Positions 24,101-37,892 of a stretch of 64,000 nucleotides of DNA are shown here, one piece after another. The stretch is from Diorhabda sublineata (taxonomy: Eukaryota > Arthropoda > Insecta > Coleoptera > Chrysomelidae), in contig NW_026614034.1 of assembly GCF_026230105.1 (NCBI RefSeq), forward strand, positions 1 through 64,000. Direction: 5' to 3'. The position numbers and the translations under genes were made by a program. How positions within the stretch are numbered: position 1 is the stretch's first letter; every line of letters starts with the position of its first letter. The notes under the pieces were generated by a model. That model worked only from the letters and a program-made list of their open reading frames with translations, had not been told where the DNA came from and searched no databases.

Positions 24101-25969
24101 TTTTATATGTTACACCTCGACAAGTTCTTATATCCTACCGGCCAGAAGAAAAACTAAACACGGTTTTATAGACACTAGCGCCACCTGCCGGCAAGAAGAC
24201 AAACTAAACACGGTTTTATAGACACTAGCGCCCTCTGCCGGCCTGAAGCCACGCTTAACACGGTTTTATACACACTAGCGCCACCTGCCGGCCAGAAGAC
24301 AAACTAAACACGGTTTTATAGACACTAGCGCCCTCTGCCAGCCAGACGCCAAACTTGACACGAATTTACAGACACTAGCGCCCTCTGCCGGCCAGAAGAC
24401 AAACTAAACACGGTTTTATAGACACTAGCGCCCTCTGCCGGCCAGACGCCAAACTTGACACGAATTTACAGACACTAGCGCCACCTGCCGGCCAGAAGCC
24501 ACACTTAACACGGTTTTATAGACACTAGCGCCCTCTGCCGGCCAGGCGCCAAACTTGCACGAATTCACAGACACTAGCGCCACCTGCCGGCCAGAAGCCA
24601 CACTTAACACGGTTTTATAGACACTAGCGCCCTCTGCCGGCCAGAAGACAAACTAAACACGGTTTTATAGACACTAGCGCCCTCTGCCGGCCAGGCGCCA
24701 AACTTGACACGAATTTACAGACACTAGCGCCACCTGCCGGCCAGAAGCCACACTTAACACGGTTTTATAGACACTAGCGCCCTCTGCCGGCCAGACGCCA
24801 AACTTGACACGAATTTACAGACACTAGCGCCCTCTGCCGGCCAGAAGCCACACTTAACACGGTTTTATAGACACTAGTGCCCTCTACCGGCCAGACGCCA
24901 AACTTGACACGAATTTACAGACACTAGCGCCACCTGCCGGCCAGAAGCCACACTTAACACGGTTTTATAGACACTAGCGCCCTCTGCCGGCCAGGCGCCA
25001 AACTTGACACGATTTTTTTTTTCGATGTTATTACTATTTCATACAACTTTTATATGTTACACCTCGACAAGTTCTTATATCCTACCGGCCAGAAGAAAAA
25101 CTAAACACGGTTTTATAGACACTAGCGCCACCTGCCGGCAAGAAGACAAACTAAACACGGTTTTATAGACACTAGCGCCCTCTGCCGGCCTGAAGCCACG
25201 CTTAACACGGTTTTATACACACTAGCGCCACCTGCCGGCCAGAAGACAAACTAAACACGGTTTTATAGACACTAGCGCCCTCTGCCAGCCAGACGCCAAA
25301 CTTGACACGAATTTACAGACACTAGCGCCCTCTGCCGGCCAGAAGACAAACTAAACACGGTTTTATAGACACTAGCGCCCTCTGCCGGCCAGACGCCAAA
25401 CTTGACACGAATTTACAGACACTAGCGCCACCTGCCGGCCAGAAGCCACACTTAACACGGTTTTATAGACACTAGCGCCCTCTGCCGGCCAGGCGCCAAA
25501 CTTGCACGAATTCACAGACACTAGCGCCACCTGCCGGCCAGAAGCCACACTTAACACGGTTTTATAGACACTAGCGCCCTCTGCCGGCCAGAAGACAAAC
25601 TAAACACGGTTTTATAGACACTAGCGCCCTCTGCCGGCCAGGCGCCAAACTTGACACGAATTTACAGACACTAGCGCCACCTGCCGGCCAGAAGCCACAC
25701 TTAACACGGTTTTATAGACACTAGCGCCCTCTGCCGGCCAGACGCCAAACTTGACACGAATTTACAGACACTAGCGCCCTCTGCCGGCCAGAAGCCACAC
25801 TTAACACGGTTTTATAGACACTAGTGCCCTCTACCGGCCAGACGCCAAACTTGACACGAATTTACAGACACTAGCGCCACCTGCCGGCCAGAAGCCACAC
25901 TTAACACGGTTTTATAGACACTAGCGCCCTCTGCCGGCCAGGCGCCAAACTTGACACGGTTTTTTTTTT
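21181..25969 (+). repeat. Super-repeat start that breaks off: B*-A-B-J-F-F
   Basis: Units start at 21181 B*, 22029 A (700 bp, the only twelve-T tract), 22729 B, 23577 J, 24076 F (947 bp, ends in the variant cacga plus ten T) and 25023 F (947 bp, ten T). It opens like a canonical super-repeat, then changes at J. Confidence 0.9.
23577..24075 (+). repeat. Class J unit (499 bp)
   Basis: Consists of m1-m5 (23647-23896) joined directly to m13-m15 (23897-24046) and the anchor head. It is an A unit lacking four monomers (200 bp). It has the same length as class I (m1-m8 only) but an independent origin. Confidence 0.9.
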
Positions 25970-28962
25970 CGATGTTATTACTATTTCATACAACTTTTAT
26001 ATGTTACACCTCGACAAGTTCTTATATCCTACCGGCCAGAAGAAAAACTAAACACGGTTTTATAGACACTAGCGCCACCTGCCGGCCAGAAGACAAACTA
26101 AACACGGTTTTATAGACACTAGCGCCCTCTGCCAGCCAGACGCCAAACTTGACACGAATTTACAGACACTAGCGCCCTCTGCCGGCCAGAAGACAAACTA
26201 AACACGGTTTTATAGACACTAGCGCCCTCTGCCGGCCAGACGCCAAACTTGACACGAATTTACAGACACTAGCGCCACCTGCCGGCCAGAAGCCACACTT
26301 AACACGGTTTTATAGACACTAGCGCCCTCTGCCGGCCAGGCGCCAAACTTGCACGAATTCACAGACACTAGCGCCACCTGCCGGCCAGAAGCCACACTTA
26401 ACACGGTTTTATAGACACTAGCGCCCTCTGCCGGCCAGAAGACAAACTAAACACGGTTTTATAGACACTAGCGCCCTCTGCCGGCCAGGCGCCAAACTTG
26501 ACACGAATTTACAGACACTAGCGCCACCTGCCGGCCAGAAGCCACACTTAACACGGTTTTATAGACACTAGCGCCCTCTGCCGGCCAGACGCCAAACTTG
26601 ACACGAATTTACAGACACTAGCGCCACCTGCCGGCCAGAAGCCACACTTAACACGGTTTTATAGACACTAGCGCCCTCTGCCGGCCAGGCGCCAAACTTG
26701 ACACGGTTTTTTTTTTTCGATGTTATTACTATTTCATACAACTTTTATATGTTACACCTCGACAAGTTCTTATATCCTACCGGCCAGAAGAAAAACTAAA
26801 CACGGTTTTATAGACACTAGCGCCACCTGCCGGCAAGAAGACAAACTAAACACGGTTTTATAGACACTAGCGCCCTCTGCCGGCCTGAAGCCACGCTTAA
26901 CACGGTTTTATACACACTAGCGCCACCTGCCGGCCAGAAGACAAACTAAACACGGTTTTATAGACACTAGCGCCCTCTGCCAGCCAGACGCCAAACTTGA
27001 CACGAATTTACAGACACTAGCGCCCTCTGCCGGCCAGAAGACAAACTAAACACGGTTTTATAGACACTAGCGCCCTCTGCCGGCCAGACGCCAAACTTGA
27101 CACGAATTTACAGACACTAGCGCCACCTGCCGGCCAGAAGCCACACTTAACACGGTTTTATAGACACTAGCGCCCTCTGCCGGCCAGGCGCCAAACTTGA
27201 CACGGTTTTTTTTTTTCGATGTTATTACTATTTCATACAACTTTTATATGTTACACCTCGACAAGTTCTTATATCCTACCGGCCAGAAGAAAAACTAAAC
27301 ACGGTTTTATAGACACTAGCGCCACCTGCCGGCAAGAAGACAAACTAAACACGGTTTTATAGACACTAGCGCCCTCTGCCGGCCTGAAGCCACGCTTAAC
27401 ACGGTTTTATACACACTAGCGCCACCTGCCGGCCAGAAGACAAACTAAACACGGTTTTATAGACACTAGCGCCCTCTGCCAGCCAGACGCCAAACTTGAC
27501 ACGAATTTACAGACACTAGCGCCCTCTGCCGGCCAGAAGACAAACTAAACACGGTTTTATAGACACTAGCGCCCTCTGCCGGCCAGACGCCAAACTTGAC
27601 ACGAATTTACAGACACTAGCGCCACCTGCCGGCCAGAAGCCACACTTAACACGGTTTTATAGACACTAGCGCCCTCTGCCGGCCAGGCGCCAAACTTGAC
27701 ACGGTTTTATAGACACTAGCGCCACCTGCCGGCCAGAAGACAAACTTAACACGGTTTTATAGACACTAGCGCCCTCTGCCGGCCAGGCGCCAAACTTGCA
27801 CGAATTCACAGACACTAGCGCCACCTGCCGGCCAGAAGCCACACTTAACACGGTTTTATAGACACTAGCGTCCTCTGCCGGCCAGAAGACAAACTAAACA
27901 CGGTTTTATAGACACTAGCGCCACCTGCCGGCCAGAAGCCACACTTAACACGGTTTTATAGACACTAGCGCCCTCTGCCGGCCAGGCGCCAAACTTGACA
28001 CGGTTTTTTTTTTTCGATGTTATTACTATTTCATACAACTTTTATATGTTACACCTCGACAAGTTCTTATATCCTACCGGCCAGAAGAAAAACTAAACAC
28101 GGTTTTATAGACACTAGCGCCACCTGCCGGCAAGAAGACAAACTAAACACGGTTTTATAGACACTAGCGCCCTCTGCCGGCCTGAAGCCACGCTTAACAC
28201 GGTTTTATACACACTAGCGCCACCTGCCGGCCAGAAGACAAACTAAACACGGTTTTATAGACACTAGCGCCCTCTGCCAGCCAGACGCCAAACTTGACAC
28301 GAATTTACAGACACTAGCGCCCTCTGCCGGCCAGAAGACAAACTAAACACGGTTTTATAGACACTAGCGCCCTCTGCCGGCCAGACGCCAAACTTGACAC
28401 GAATTTACAGACACTAGCGCCACCTGCCGGCCAGAAGCCACACTTAACACGGTTTTATAGACACTAGCGCCCTCTGCCGGCCAGACGCCAAACTTGACAC
28501 GAATTTACAGACACTAGCGCCACCTGCCGGCCAGAAGCCACACTTAACACGGTTTTATAGACACTAGCGCCCTCTGCCGGCCAGAAGACAAACTAAACAC
28601 GGTTTTATAGACACTAGCGCCCTCTGCCGGCCAGGCGCCAAACTTGACACGAATTTACAGACACTAGCGCCACCTGCCGGCCAGAAGCCACACTTAACAC
28701 GGTTTTATAGACACTAGCGCCCTCTGCCGGCCAGACGCCAAACTTGACACGAATTTACAGACACTAGCGCCCTCTGCCGGCCAGAAGCCACACTTAACAC
28801 GGTTTTATAGACACTAGTGCCCTCTACCGGCCAGACGCCAAACTTGACACGAATTTACAGACACTAGCGCCACCTGCCGGCCAGAAGCCACACTTAACAC
28901 GGTTTTATAGACACTAGCGCCCTCTGCCGGCCAGGCGCCAAACTTGACACGGTTTTTTTTTT
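25970..28962 (+). repeat. 2993-bp block H-I-G-E'
   Basis: Units start at 25970 H, 26718 I, 27217 G and 28015 E' (948 bp, ten T, 17 monomers, no 49-mer). The next block starts with the same H-I-G order, giving a 2993-bp tandem period. E' resembles E at 43382 except at the box of monomer 5 and at a late beta (acgcc instead of gcgcc). Confidence 0.88.
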
Positions 28963-31705
28963 CGATGTTATTACTATTTCATACAACTTTTATATGTTAC
29001 ACCTCGACAAGTTCTTATATCCTACCGGCCAGAAGAAAAACTAAACACGGTTTTATAGACACTAGCGCCACCTGCCGGCCAGAAGACAAACTAAACACGG
29101 TTTTATAGACACTAGCGCCCTCTGCCAGCCAGACGCCAAACTTGACACGAATTTACAGACACTAGCGCCCTCTGCCGGCCAGAAGACAAACTAAACACGG
29201 TTTTATAGACACTAGCGCCCTCTGCCGGCCAGACGCCAAACTTGACACGAATTTACAGACACTAGCGCCACCTGCCGGCCAGAAGCCACACTTAACACGG
29301 TTTTATAGACACTAGCGCCCTCTGCCGGCCAGGCGCCAAACTTGCACGAATTCACAGACACTAGCGCCACCTGCCGGCCAGAAGCCACACTTAACACGGT
29401 TTTATAGACACTAGCGCCCTCTGCCGGCCAGAAGACAAACTAAACACGGTTTTATAGACACTAGCGCCCTCTGCCGGCCAGGCGCCAAACTTGACACGAA
29501 TTTACAGACACTAGCGCCACCTGCCGGCCAGAAGCCACACTTAACACGGTTTTATAGACACTAGCGCCCTCTGCCGGCCAGACGCCAAACTTGACACGAA
29601 TTTACAGACACTAGCGCCACCTGCCGGCCAGAAGCCACACTTAACACGGTTTTATAGACACTAGCGCCCTCTGCCGGCCAGGCGCCAAACTTGACACGGT
29701 TTTTTTTTTTCGATGTTATTACTATTTCATACAACTTTTATATGTTACACCTCGACAAGTTCTTATATCCTACCGGCCAGAAGAAAAACTAAACACGGTT
29801 TTATAGACACTAGCGCCACCTGCCGGCAAGAAGACAAACTAAACACGGTTTTATAGACACTAGCGCCCTCTGCCGGCCTGAAGCCACGCTTAACACGGTT
29901 TTATACACACTAGCGCCACCTGCCGGCCAGAAGACAAACTAAACACGGTTTTATAGACACTAGCGCCCTCTGCCAGCCAGACGCCAAACTTGACACGAAT
30001 TTACAGACACTAGCGCCCTCTGCCGGCCAGAAGACAAACTAAACACGGTTTTATAGACACTAGCGCCCTCTGCCGGCCAGACGCCAAACTTGACACGAAT
30101 TTACAGACACTAGCGCCACCTGCCGGCCAGAAGCCACACTTAACACGGTTTTATAGACACTAGCGCCCTCTGCCGGCCAGGCGCCAAACTTGACACGGTT
30201 TTTTTTTTTCGATGTTATTACTATTTCATACAACTTTTATATGTTACACCTCGACAAGTTCTTATATCCTACCGGCCAGAAGAAAAACTAAACACGGTTT
30301 TATAGACACTAGCGCCACCTGCCGGCAAGAAGACAAACTAAACACGGTTTTATAGACACTAGCGCCCTCTGCCGGCCTGAAGCCACGCTTAACACGGTTT
30401 TATACACACTAGCGCCACCTGCCGGCCAGAAGACAAACTAAACACGGTTTTATAGACACTAGCGCCCTCTGCCAGCCAGACGCCAAACTTGACACGAATT
30501 TACAGACACTAGCGCCCTCTGCCGGCCAGAAGACAAACTAAACACGGTTTTATAGACACTAGCGCCCTCTGCCGGCCAGACGCCAAACTTGACACGAATT
30601 TACAGACACTAGCGCCACCTGCCGGCCAGAAGCCACACTTAACACGGTTTTATAGACACTAGCGCCCTCTGCCGGCCAGGCGCCAAACTTGACACGGTTT
30701 TATAGACACTAGCGCCACCTGCCGGCCAGAAGACAAACTTAACACGGTTTTATAGACACTAGCGCCCTCTGCCGGCCAGGCGCCAAACTTGCACGAATTC
30801 ACAGACACTAGCGCCACCTGCCGGCCAGAAGCCACACTTAACACGGTTTTATAGACACTAGCGTCCTCTGCCGGCCAGAAGACAAACTAAACACGGTTTT
30901 ATAGACACTAGCGCCACCTGCCGGCCAGAAGCCACACTTAACACGGTTTTATAGACACTAGCGCCCTCTGCCGGCCAGGCGCCAAACTTGACACGGTTTT
31001 TTTTTTTCGATGTTATTACTATTTCATACAACTTTTATATGTTACACCTCGACAAGTTCTTATATCCTACCGGCCAGAAGAAAAACTAAACACGGTTTTA
31101 TAGACACTAGCGCCACCTGCCGGCAAGAAGACAAACTAAACACGGTTTTATAGACACTAGCGCCCTCTGCCGGCCTGAAGCCACGCTTAACACGGTTTTA
31201 TACACACTAGCGCCACCTGCCGGCCAGAAGACAAACTAAACACGGTTTTATAGACACTAGCGCCCTCTGCCAGCCAGACGCCAAACTTGACACGAATTTA
31301 CAGACACTAGCGCCCTCTGCCGGCCAGAAGACAAACTAAACACGGTTTTATAGACACTAGCGCCCTCTGCCGGCCAGACGCCAAACTTGACACGAATTTA
31401 CAGACACTAGCGCCACCTGCCGGCCAGAAGCCACACTTAACACGGTTTTATAGACACTAGCGCCCTCTGCCGGCCAGACGCCAAACTTGACACGAATTTA
31501 CAGACACTAGCGCCCTCTGCCGGCCAGAAGCCACACTTAACACGGTTTTATAGACACTAGTGCCCTCTACCGGCCAGACGCCAAACTTGACACGAATTTA
31601 CAGACACTAGCGCCACCTGCCGGCCAGAAGCCACACTTAACACGGTTTTATAGACACTAGCGCCCTCTGCCGGCCAGGCGCCAAACTTGACACGGTTTTT
31701 TTTTT
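28963..31705 (+). repeat. Block H-I-G-A (2743 bp), second tandem copy
   Basis: Units start at 28963 H, 29711 I, 30210 G and 31008 A (ten T). It has the same order and length as 18438-21180, 10525 bp upstream. It leads directly into a B* unit, as that one does. Confidence 0.9.
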
Positions 31706-34700
31706 CGATGTTATTACTATTTCATACAACTTTTATATGTTACACCTCGACAAGTTCTTATATCCTACCGGCCAGAAGAAAAACTAAACACGGTTTTATA
31801 GACACTAGCGCCACCTGCCGGCAAGAAGACAAACTAAACACGGTTTTATAGACACTAGCGCCCTCTGCCGGCCTGAAGCCACGCTTAACACGGTTTTATA
31901 CACACTAGCGCCACCTGCCGGCCAGAAGACAAACTAAACACGGTTTTATAGACACTAGCGCCCTCTGCCAGCCAGACGCCAAACTTGACACGAATTTACA
32001 GACACTAGCGCCCTCTGCCGGCCAGAAGACAAACTAAACACGGTTTTATAGACACTAGCGCCCTCTGCCGGCCAGACGCCAAACTTGACACGAATTTACA
32101 GACACTAGCGCCACCTGCCGGCCAGAAGCCACACTTAACACGGTTTTATAGACACTAGCGCCCTCTGCCGGCCAGGCGCCAAACTTGCACGAATTCACAG
32201 ACACTAGCGCCACCTGCCTGCCAGAAGCCACACTTAACACGGTTTTATAGACACTAGCGCCCTCTGCCGGCCAGAAGACAAACTAAACACGGTTTTATAG
32301 ACACTAGCGCCCTCTGCCGGCCAGGCGCCAAACTTGACACGAATTTACAGACACTAGCGCCCTCTGCCGGCCAGAAGCCACACTTAACACGGTTTTATAG
32401 ACACTAGTGCCCTCTACCGGCCAGACGCCAAACTTGACACGAATTTACAGACACTAGCGCCACCTGCCGGCCAGAAGCCACACTTAACACGGTTTTATAG
32501 ACACTAGCGCCCTCTGCCGGCCAGGCGCCAAACTTGACACGGTTTTTTTTTTTCGATGTTATTACTATTTCATACAACTTTTATATGTTACACCTCGACA
32601 AGTTCTTATATCCTACCGGCCAGAAGAAAAACTAAACACGGTTTTATAGACACTAGCGCCACCTGCCGGCAAGAAGACAAACTAAACACGGTTTTATAGA
32701 CACTAGCGCCCTCTGCCGGCCTGAAGCCACGCTTAACACGGTTTTATACACACTAGCGCCACCTGCCGGCCAGAAGACAAACTAAACACGGTTTTATAGA
32801 CACTAGCGCCCTCTGCCAGCCAGACGCCAAACTTGACACGAATTTACAGACACTAGCGCCCTCTGCCGGCCAGAAGACAAACTAAACACGGTTTTATAGA
32901 CACTAGCGCCCTCTGCCGGCCAGACGCCAAACTTGACACGAATTTACAGACACTAGCGCCACCTGCCGGCCAGAAGCCACACTTAACACGGTTTTATAGA
33001 CACTAGCGCCCTCTGCCGGCCAGACGCCAAACTTGACACGAATTTACAGACACTAGCGCCCTCTGCCGGCCAGAAGCCACACTTAACACGGTTTTATAGA
33101 CACTAGTGCCCTCTACCGGCCAGACGCCAAACTTGACACGAATTTACAGACACTAGCGCCACCTGCCGGCCAGAAGCCACACTTAACACGGTTTTATAGA
33201 CACTAGCGCCCTCTGCCGGCCAGGCGCCAAACTTGACACGGTTTTTTTTTTTCGATGTTATTACTATTTCATACAACTTTTATATGTTACACCTCGACAA
33301 GTTCTTATATCCTACCGGCCAGAAGAAAAACTAAACACGGTTTTATAGACACTAGCGCCACCTGCCGGCAAGAAGACAAACTAAACACGGTTTTATAGAC
33401 ACTAGCGCCCTCTGCCGGCCTGAAGCCACGCTTAACACGGTTTTATACACACTAGCGCCACCTGCCGGCCAGAAGACAAACTAAACACGGTTTTATAGAC
33501 ACTAGCGCCCTCTGCCAGCCAGACGCCAAACTTGACACGAATTTACAGACACTAGCGCCCTCTGCCGGCCAGAAGACAAACTAAACACGGTTTTATAGAC
33601 ACTAGCGCCCTCTGCCGGCCAGACGCCAAACTTGACACGAATTTACAGACACTAGCGCCACCTGCCGGCCAGAAGCCACACTTAACACGGTTTTATAGAC
33701 ACTAGCGCCCTCTGCCGGCCAGGCGCCAAACTTGCACGAATTCACAGACACTAGCGCCACCTGCCGGCCAGAAGCCACACTTAACACGGTTTTATAGACA
33801 CTAGCGCCCTCTGCCGGCCAGAAGACAAACTAAACACGGTTTTATAGACACTAGCGCCCTCTGCCGGCCAGGCGCCAAACTTGACACGAATTTACAGACA
33901 CTAGCGCCCTCTGCCGGCCAGAAGCCACACTTAACACGGTTTTATAGACACTAGTGCCCTCTACCGGCCAGACGCCAAACTTGACACGAATTTACAGACA
34001 CTAGCGCCACCTGCCGGCCAGAAGCCACACTTAACACGGTTTTATAGACACTAGCGCCCTCTGCCGGCCAGGCGCCAAACTTGACACGGTTTTTTTTTTT
34101 CGATGTTATTACTATTTCATACAACTTTTATATGTTACACCTCGACAAGTTCTTATATCCTACCGGCCAGAAGAAAAACTAAACACGGTTTTATAGACAC
34201 TAGCGCCACCTGCCGGCAAGAAGACAAACTAAACACGGTTTTATAGACACTAGCGCCCTCTGCCGGCCTGAAGCCACGCTTAACACGGTTTTATACACAC
34301 TAGCGCCACCTGCCGGCCAGAAGACAAACTAAACACGGTTTTATAGACACTAGCGCCCTCTGCCAGCCAGACGCCAAACTTGACACGAATTTACAGACAC
34401 TAGCGCCCTCTGCCGGCCAGAAGACAAACTAAACACGGTTTTATAGACACTAGCGCCCTCTGCCGGCCAGACGCCAAACTTGACACGAATTTACAGACAC
34501 TAGCGCCACCTGCCGGCCAGAAGCCACACTTAACACGGTTTTATAGACACTAGCGCCCTCTGCCGGCCAGACGCCAAACTTGACACGAATTTACAGACAC
34601 TAGCGCCCTCTGCCGGCCAGAAGCCACACTTAACACGGTTTTATAGACACTAGTGCCCTCTACCGGCCAGACGCCAAACTTGACACGAATTTACAGACAC

Positions 34701-37700
34701 TAGCGCCACCTGCCGGCCAGAAGCCACACTTAACACGGTTTTATAGACACTAGCGCCCTCTGCCGGCCAGGCGCCAAACTTGACACGGTTTTTTTTTTTC
34801 GATGTTATTACTATTTCATACAACTTTTATATGTTACACCTCGACAAGTTCTTATATCCTACCGGCCAGAAGAAAAACTAAACACGGTTTTATAGACACT
34901 AGCGCCACCTGCCGGCAAGAAGACAAACTAAACACGGTTTTATAGACACTAGCGCCCTCTGCCGGCCTGAAGCCACGCTTAACACGGTTTTATACACACT
35001 AGCGCCACCTGCCGGCCAGAAGACAAACTAAACACGGTTTTATAGACACTAGCGCCCTCTGCCAGCCAGACGCCAAACTTGACACGAATTTACAGACACT
35101 AGCGCCCTCTGCCGGCCAGAAGACAAACTAAACACGGTTTTATAGACACTAGCGCCCTCTGCCGGCCAGACGCCAAACTTGACACGAATTTACAGACACT
35201 AGCGCCACCTGCCGGCCAGAAGCCACACTTAACACGGTTTTATAGACACTAGCGCCCTCTGCCGGCCAGGCGCCAAACTTGCACGAATTCACAGACACTA
35301 GCGCCACCTGCCGGCCAGAAGCCACACTTAACACGGTTTTATAGACACTAGCGCCCTCTGCCGGCCAGAAGACAAACTAAACACGGTTTTATAGACACTA
35401 GCGCCCTCTGCCGGCCAGGCGCCAAACTTGACACGAATTTACAGACACTAGCGCCCTCTGCCGGCCAGAAGCCACACTTAACACGGTTTTATAGACACTA
35501 GTGCCCTCTACCGGCCAGACGCCAAACTTGACACGAATTTACAGACACTAGCGCCACCTGCCGGCCAGAAGCCACACTTAACACGGTTTTATAGACACTA
35601 GCGCCCTCTGCCGGCCAGGCGCCAAACTTGACACGGTTTTTTTTTTTCGATGTTATTACTATTTCATACAACTTTTATATGTTACACCTCGACAAGTTCT
35701 TATATCCTACCGGCCAGAAGAAAAACTAAACACGGTTTTATAGACACTAGCGCCACCTGCCGGCAAGAAGACAAACTAAACACGGTTTTATAGACACTAG
35801 CGCCCTCTGCCGGCCTGAAGCCACGCTTAACACGGTTTTATACACACTAGCGCCACCTGCCGGCCAGAAGACAAACTAAACACGGTTTTATAGACACTAG
35901 CGCCCTCTGCCAGCCAGACGCCAAACTTGACACGAATTTACAGACACTAGCGCCCTCTGCCGGCCAGAAGACAAACTAAACACGGTTTTATAGACACTAG
36001 CGCCCTCTGCCGGCCAGACGCCAAACTTGACACGAATTTACAGACACTAGCGCCACCTGCCGGCCAGAAGCCACACTTAACACGGTTTTATAGACACTAG
36101 CGCCCTCTGCCGGCCAGGCGCCAAACTTGCACGAATTCACAGACACTAGCGCCACCTGCCGGCCAGAAGCCACACTTAACACGGTTTTATAGACACTAGC
36201 GCCCTCTGCCGGCCAGAAGACAAACTAAACACGGTTTTATAGACACTAGCGCCACCTGCCGGCCAGAAGCCACACTTAACACGGTTTTATAGACACTAGC
36301 GCCCTCTGCCGGCCAGGCGCCAAACTTGACACGGTTTTTTTTTTTCGATGTTATTACTATTTCATACAACTTTTATATGTTACACCTCGACAAGTTCTTA
36401 TATCCTACCGGCCAGAAGAAAAACTAAACACGGTTTTATAGACACTAGCGCCACCTGCCGGCAAGAAGACAAACTAAACACGGTTTTATAGACACTAGCG
36501 CCCTCTGCCGGCCTGAAGCCACGCTTAACACGGTTTTATACACACTAGCGCCACCTGCCGGCCAGAAGACAAACTAAACACGGTTTTATAGACACTAGCG
36601 CCCTCTGCCAGCCAGACGCCAAACTTGACACGAATTTACAGACACTAGCGCCCTCTGCCGGCCAGAAGACAAACTAAACACGGTTTTATAGACACTAGCG
36701 CCCTCTGCCGGCCAGACGCCAAACTTGACACGAATTTACAGACACTAGCGCCACCTGCCGGCCAGAAGCCACACTTAACACGGTTTTATAGACACTAGCG
36801 CCCTCTGCCGGCCAGAAGACAAACTAAACACGGTTTTATAGACACTAGCGCCCTCTGCCGGCCAGGCGCCAAACTTGACACGAATTTACAGACACTAGCG
36901 CCACCTGCCGGCCAGAAGCCACACTTAACACGGTTTTATAGACACTAGCGCCCTCTGCCGGCCAGGCGCCAAACTTGACACGAATTTACAGACACTAGCG
37001 CCCTCTGCCGGCCAGAAGCCACACTTAACACGGTTTTATAGACACTAGTGCCCTCTACCGGCCAGACGCCAAACTTGACACGAATTTACAGACACTAGCG
37101 CCACCTGCCGGCCAGAAGCCACACTTAACACGGTTTTATAGACACTAGCGCCCTCTGCCGGCCAGGCGCCAAACTTGACACGGTTTTTTTTTTTCGATGT
37201 TATTACTATTTCATACAACTTTTATATGTTACACCTCGACAAGTTCTTATATCCTACCGGCCAGAAGAAAAACTAAACACGGTTTTATAGACACTAGCGC
37301 CACCTGCCGGCAAGAAGACAAACTAAACACGGTTTTATAGACACTAGCGCCCTCTGCCGGCCTGAAGCCACGCTTAACACGGTTTTATACACACTAGCGC
37401 CACCTGCCGGCCAGAAGACAAACTAAACACGGTTTTATAGACACTAGCGCCCTCTGCCAGCCAGACGCCAAACTTGACACGAATTTACAGACACTAGCGC
37501 CCTCTGCCGGCCAGAAGACAAACTAAACACGGTTTTATAGACACTAGCGCCCTCTGCCGGCCAGACGCCAAACTTGACACGAATTTACAGACACTAGCGC
37601 CACCTGCCGGCCAGAAGCCACACTTAACACGGTTTTATAGACACTAGCGCCCTCTGCCGGCCAGACGCCAAACTTGACACGAATTTACAGACACTAGCGC

Positions 37701-37892
37701 CCTCTGCCGGCCAGAAGCCACACTTAACACGGTTTTATAGACACTAGTGCCCTCTACCGGCCAGACGCCAAACTTGACACGAATTTACAGACACTAGCGC
37801 CACCTGCCGGCCAGAAGCCACACTTAACACGGTTTTATAGACACTAGCGCCCTCTGCCGGCCAGGCGCCAAACTTGACACGGTTTTTTTTTT
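31706..37892 (+). repeat. Super-repeat, canonical 6187 bp
   Basis: Units start at 31706 B*, 32554 A, 33253 B, 34101 A, 34800 B, 35648 C, 36346 D and 37195 A (ten T). I noticed no copy-specific change, which makes it the best consensus copy in the window. Confidence 0.94.
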
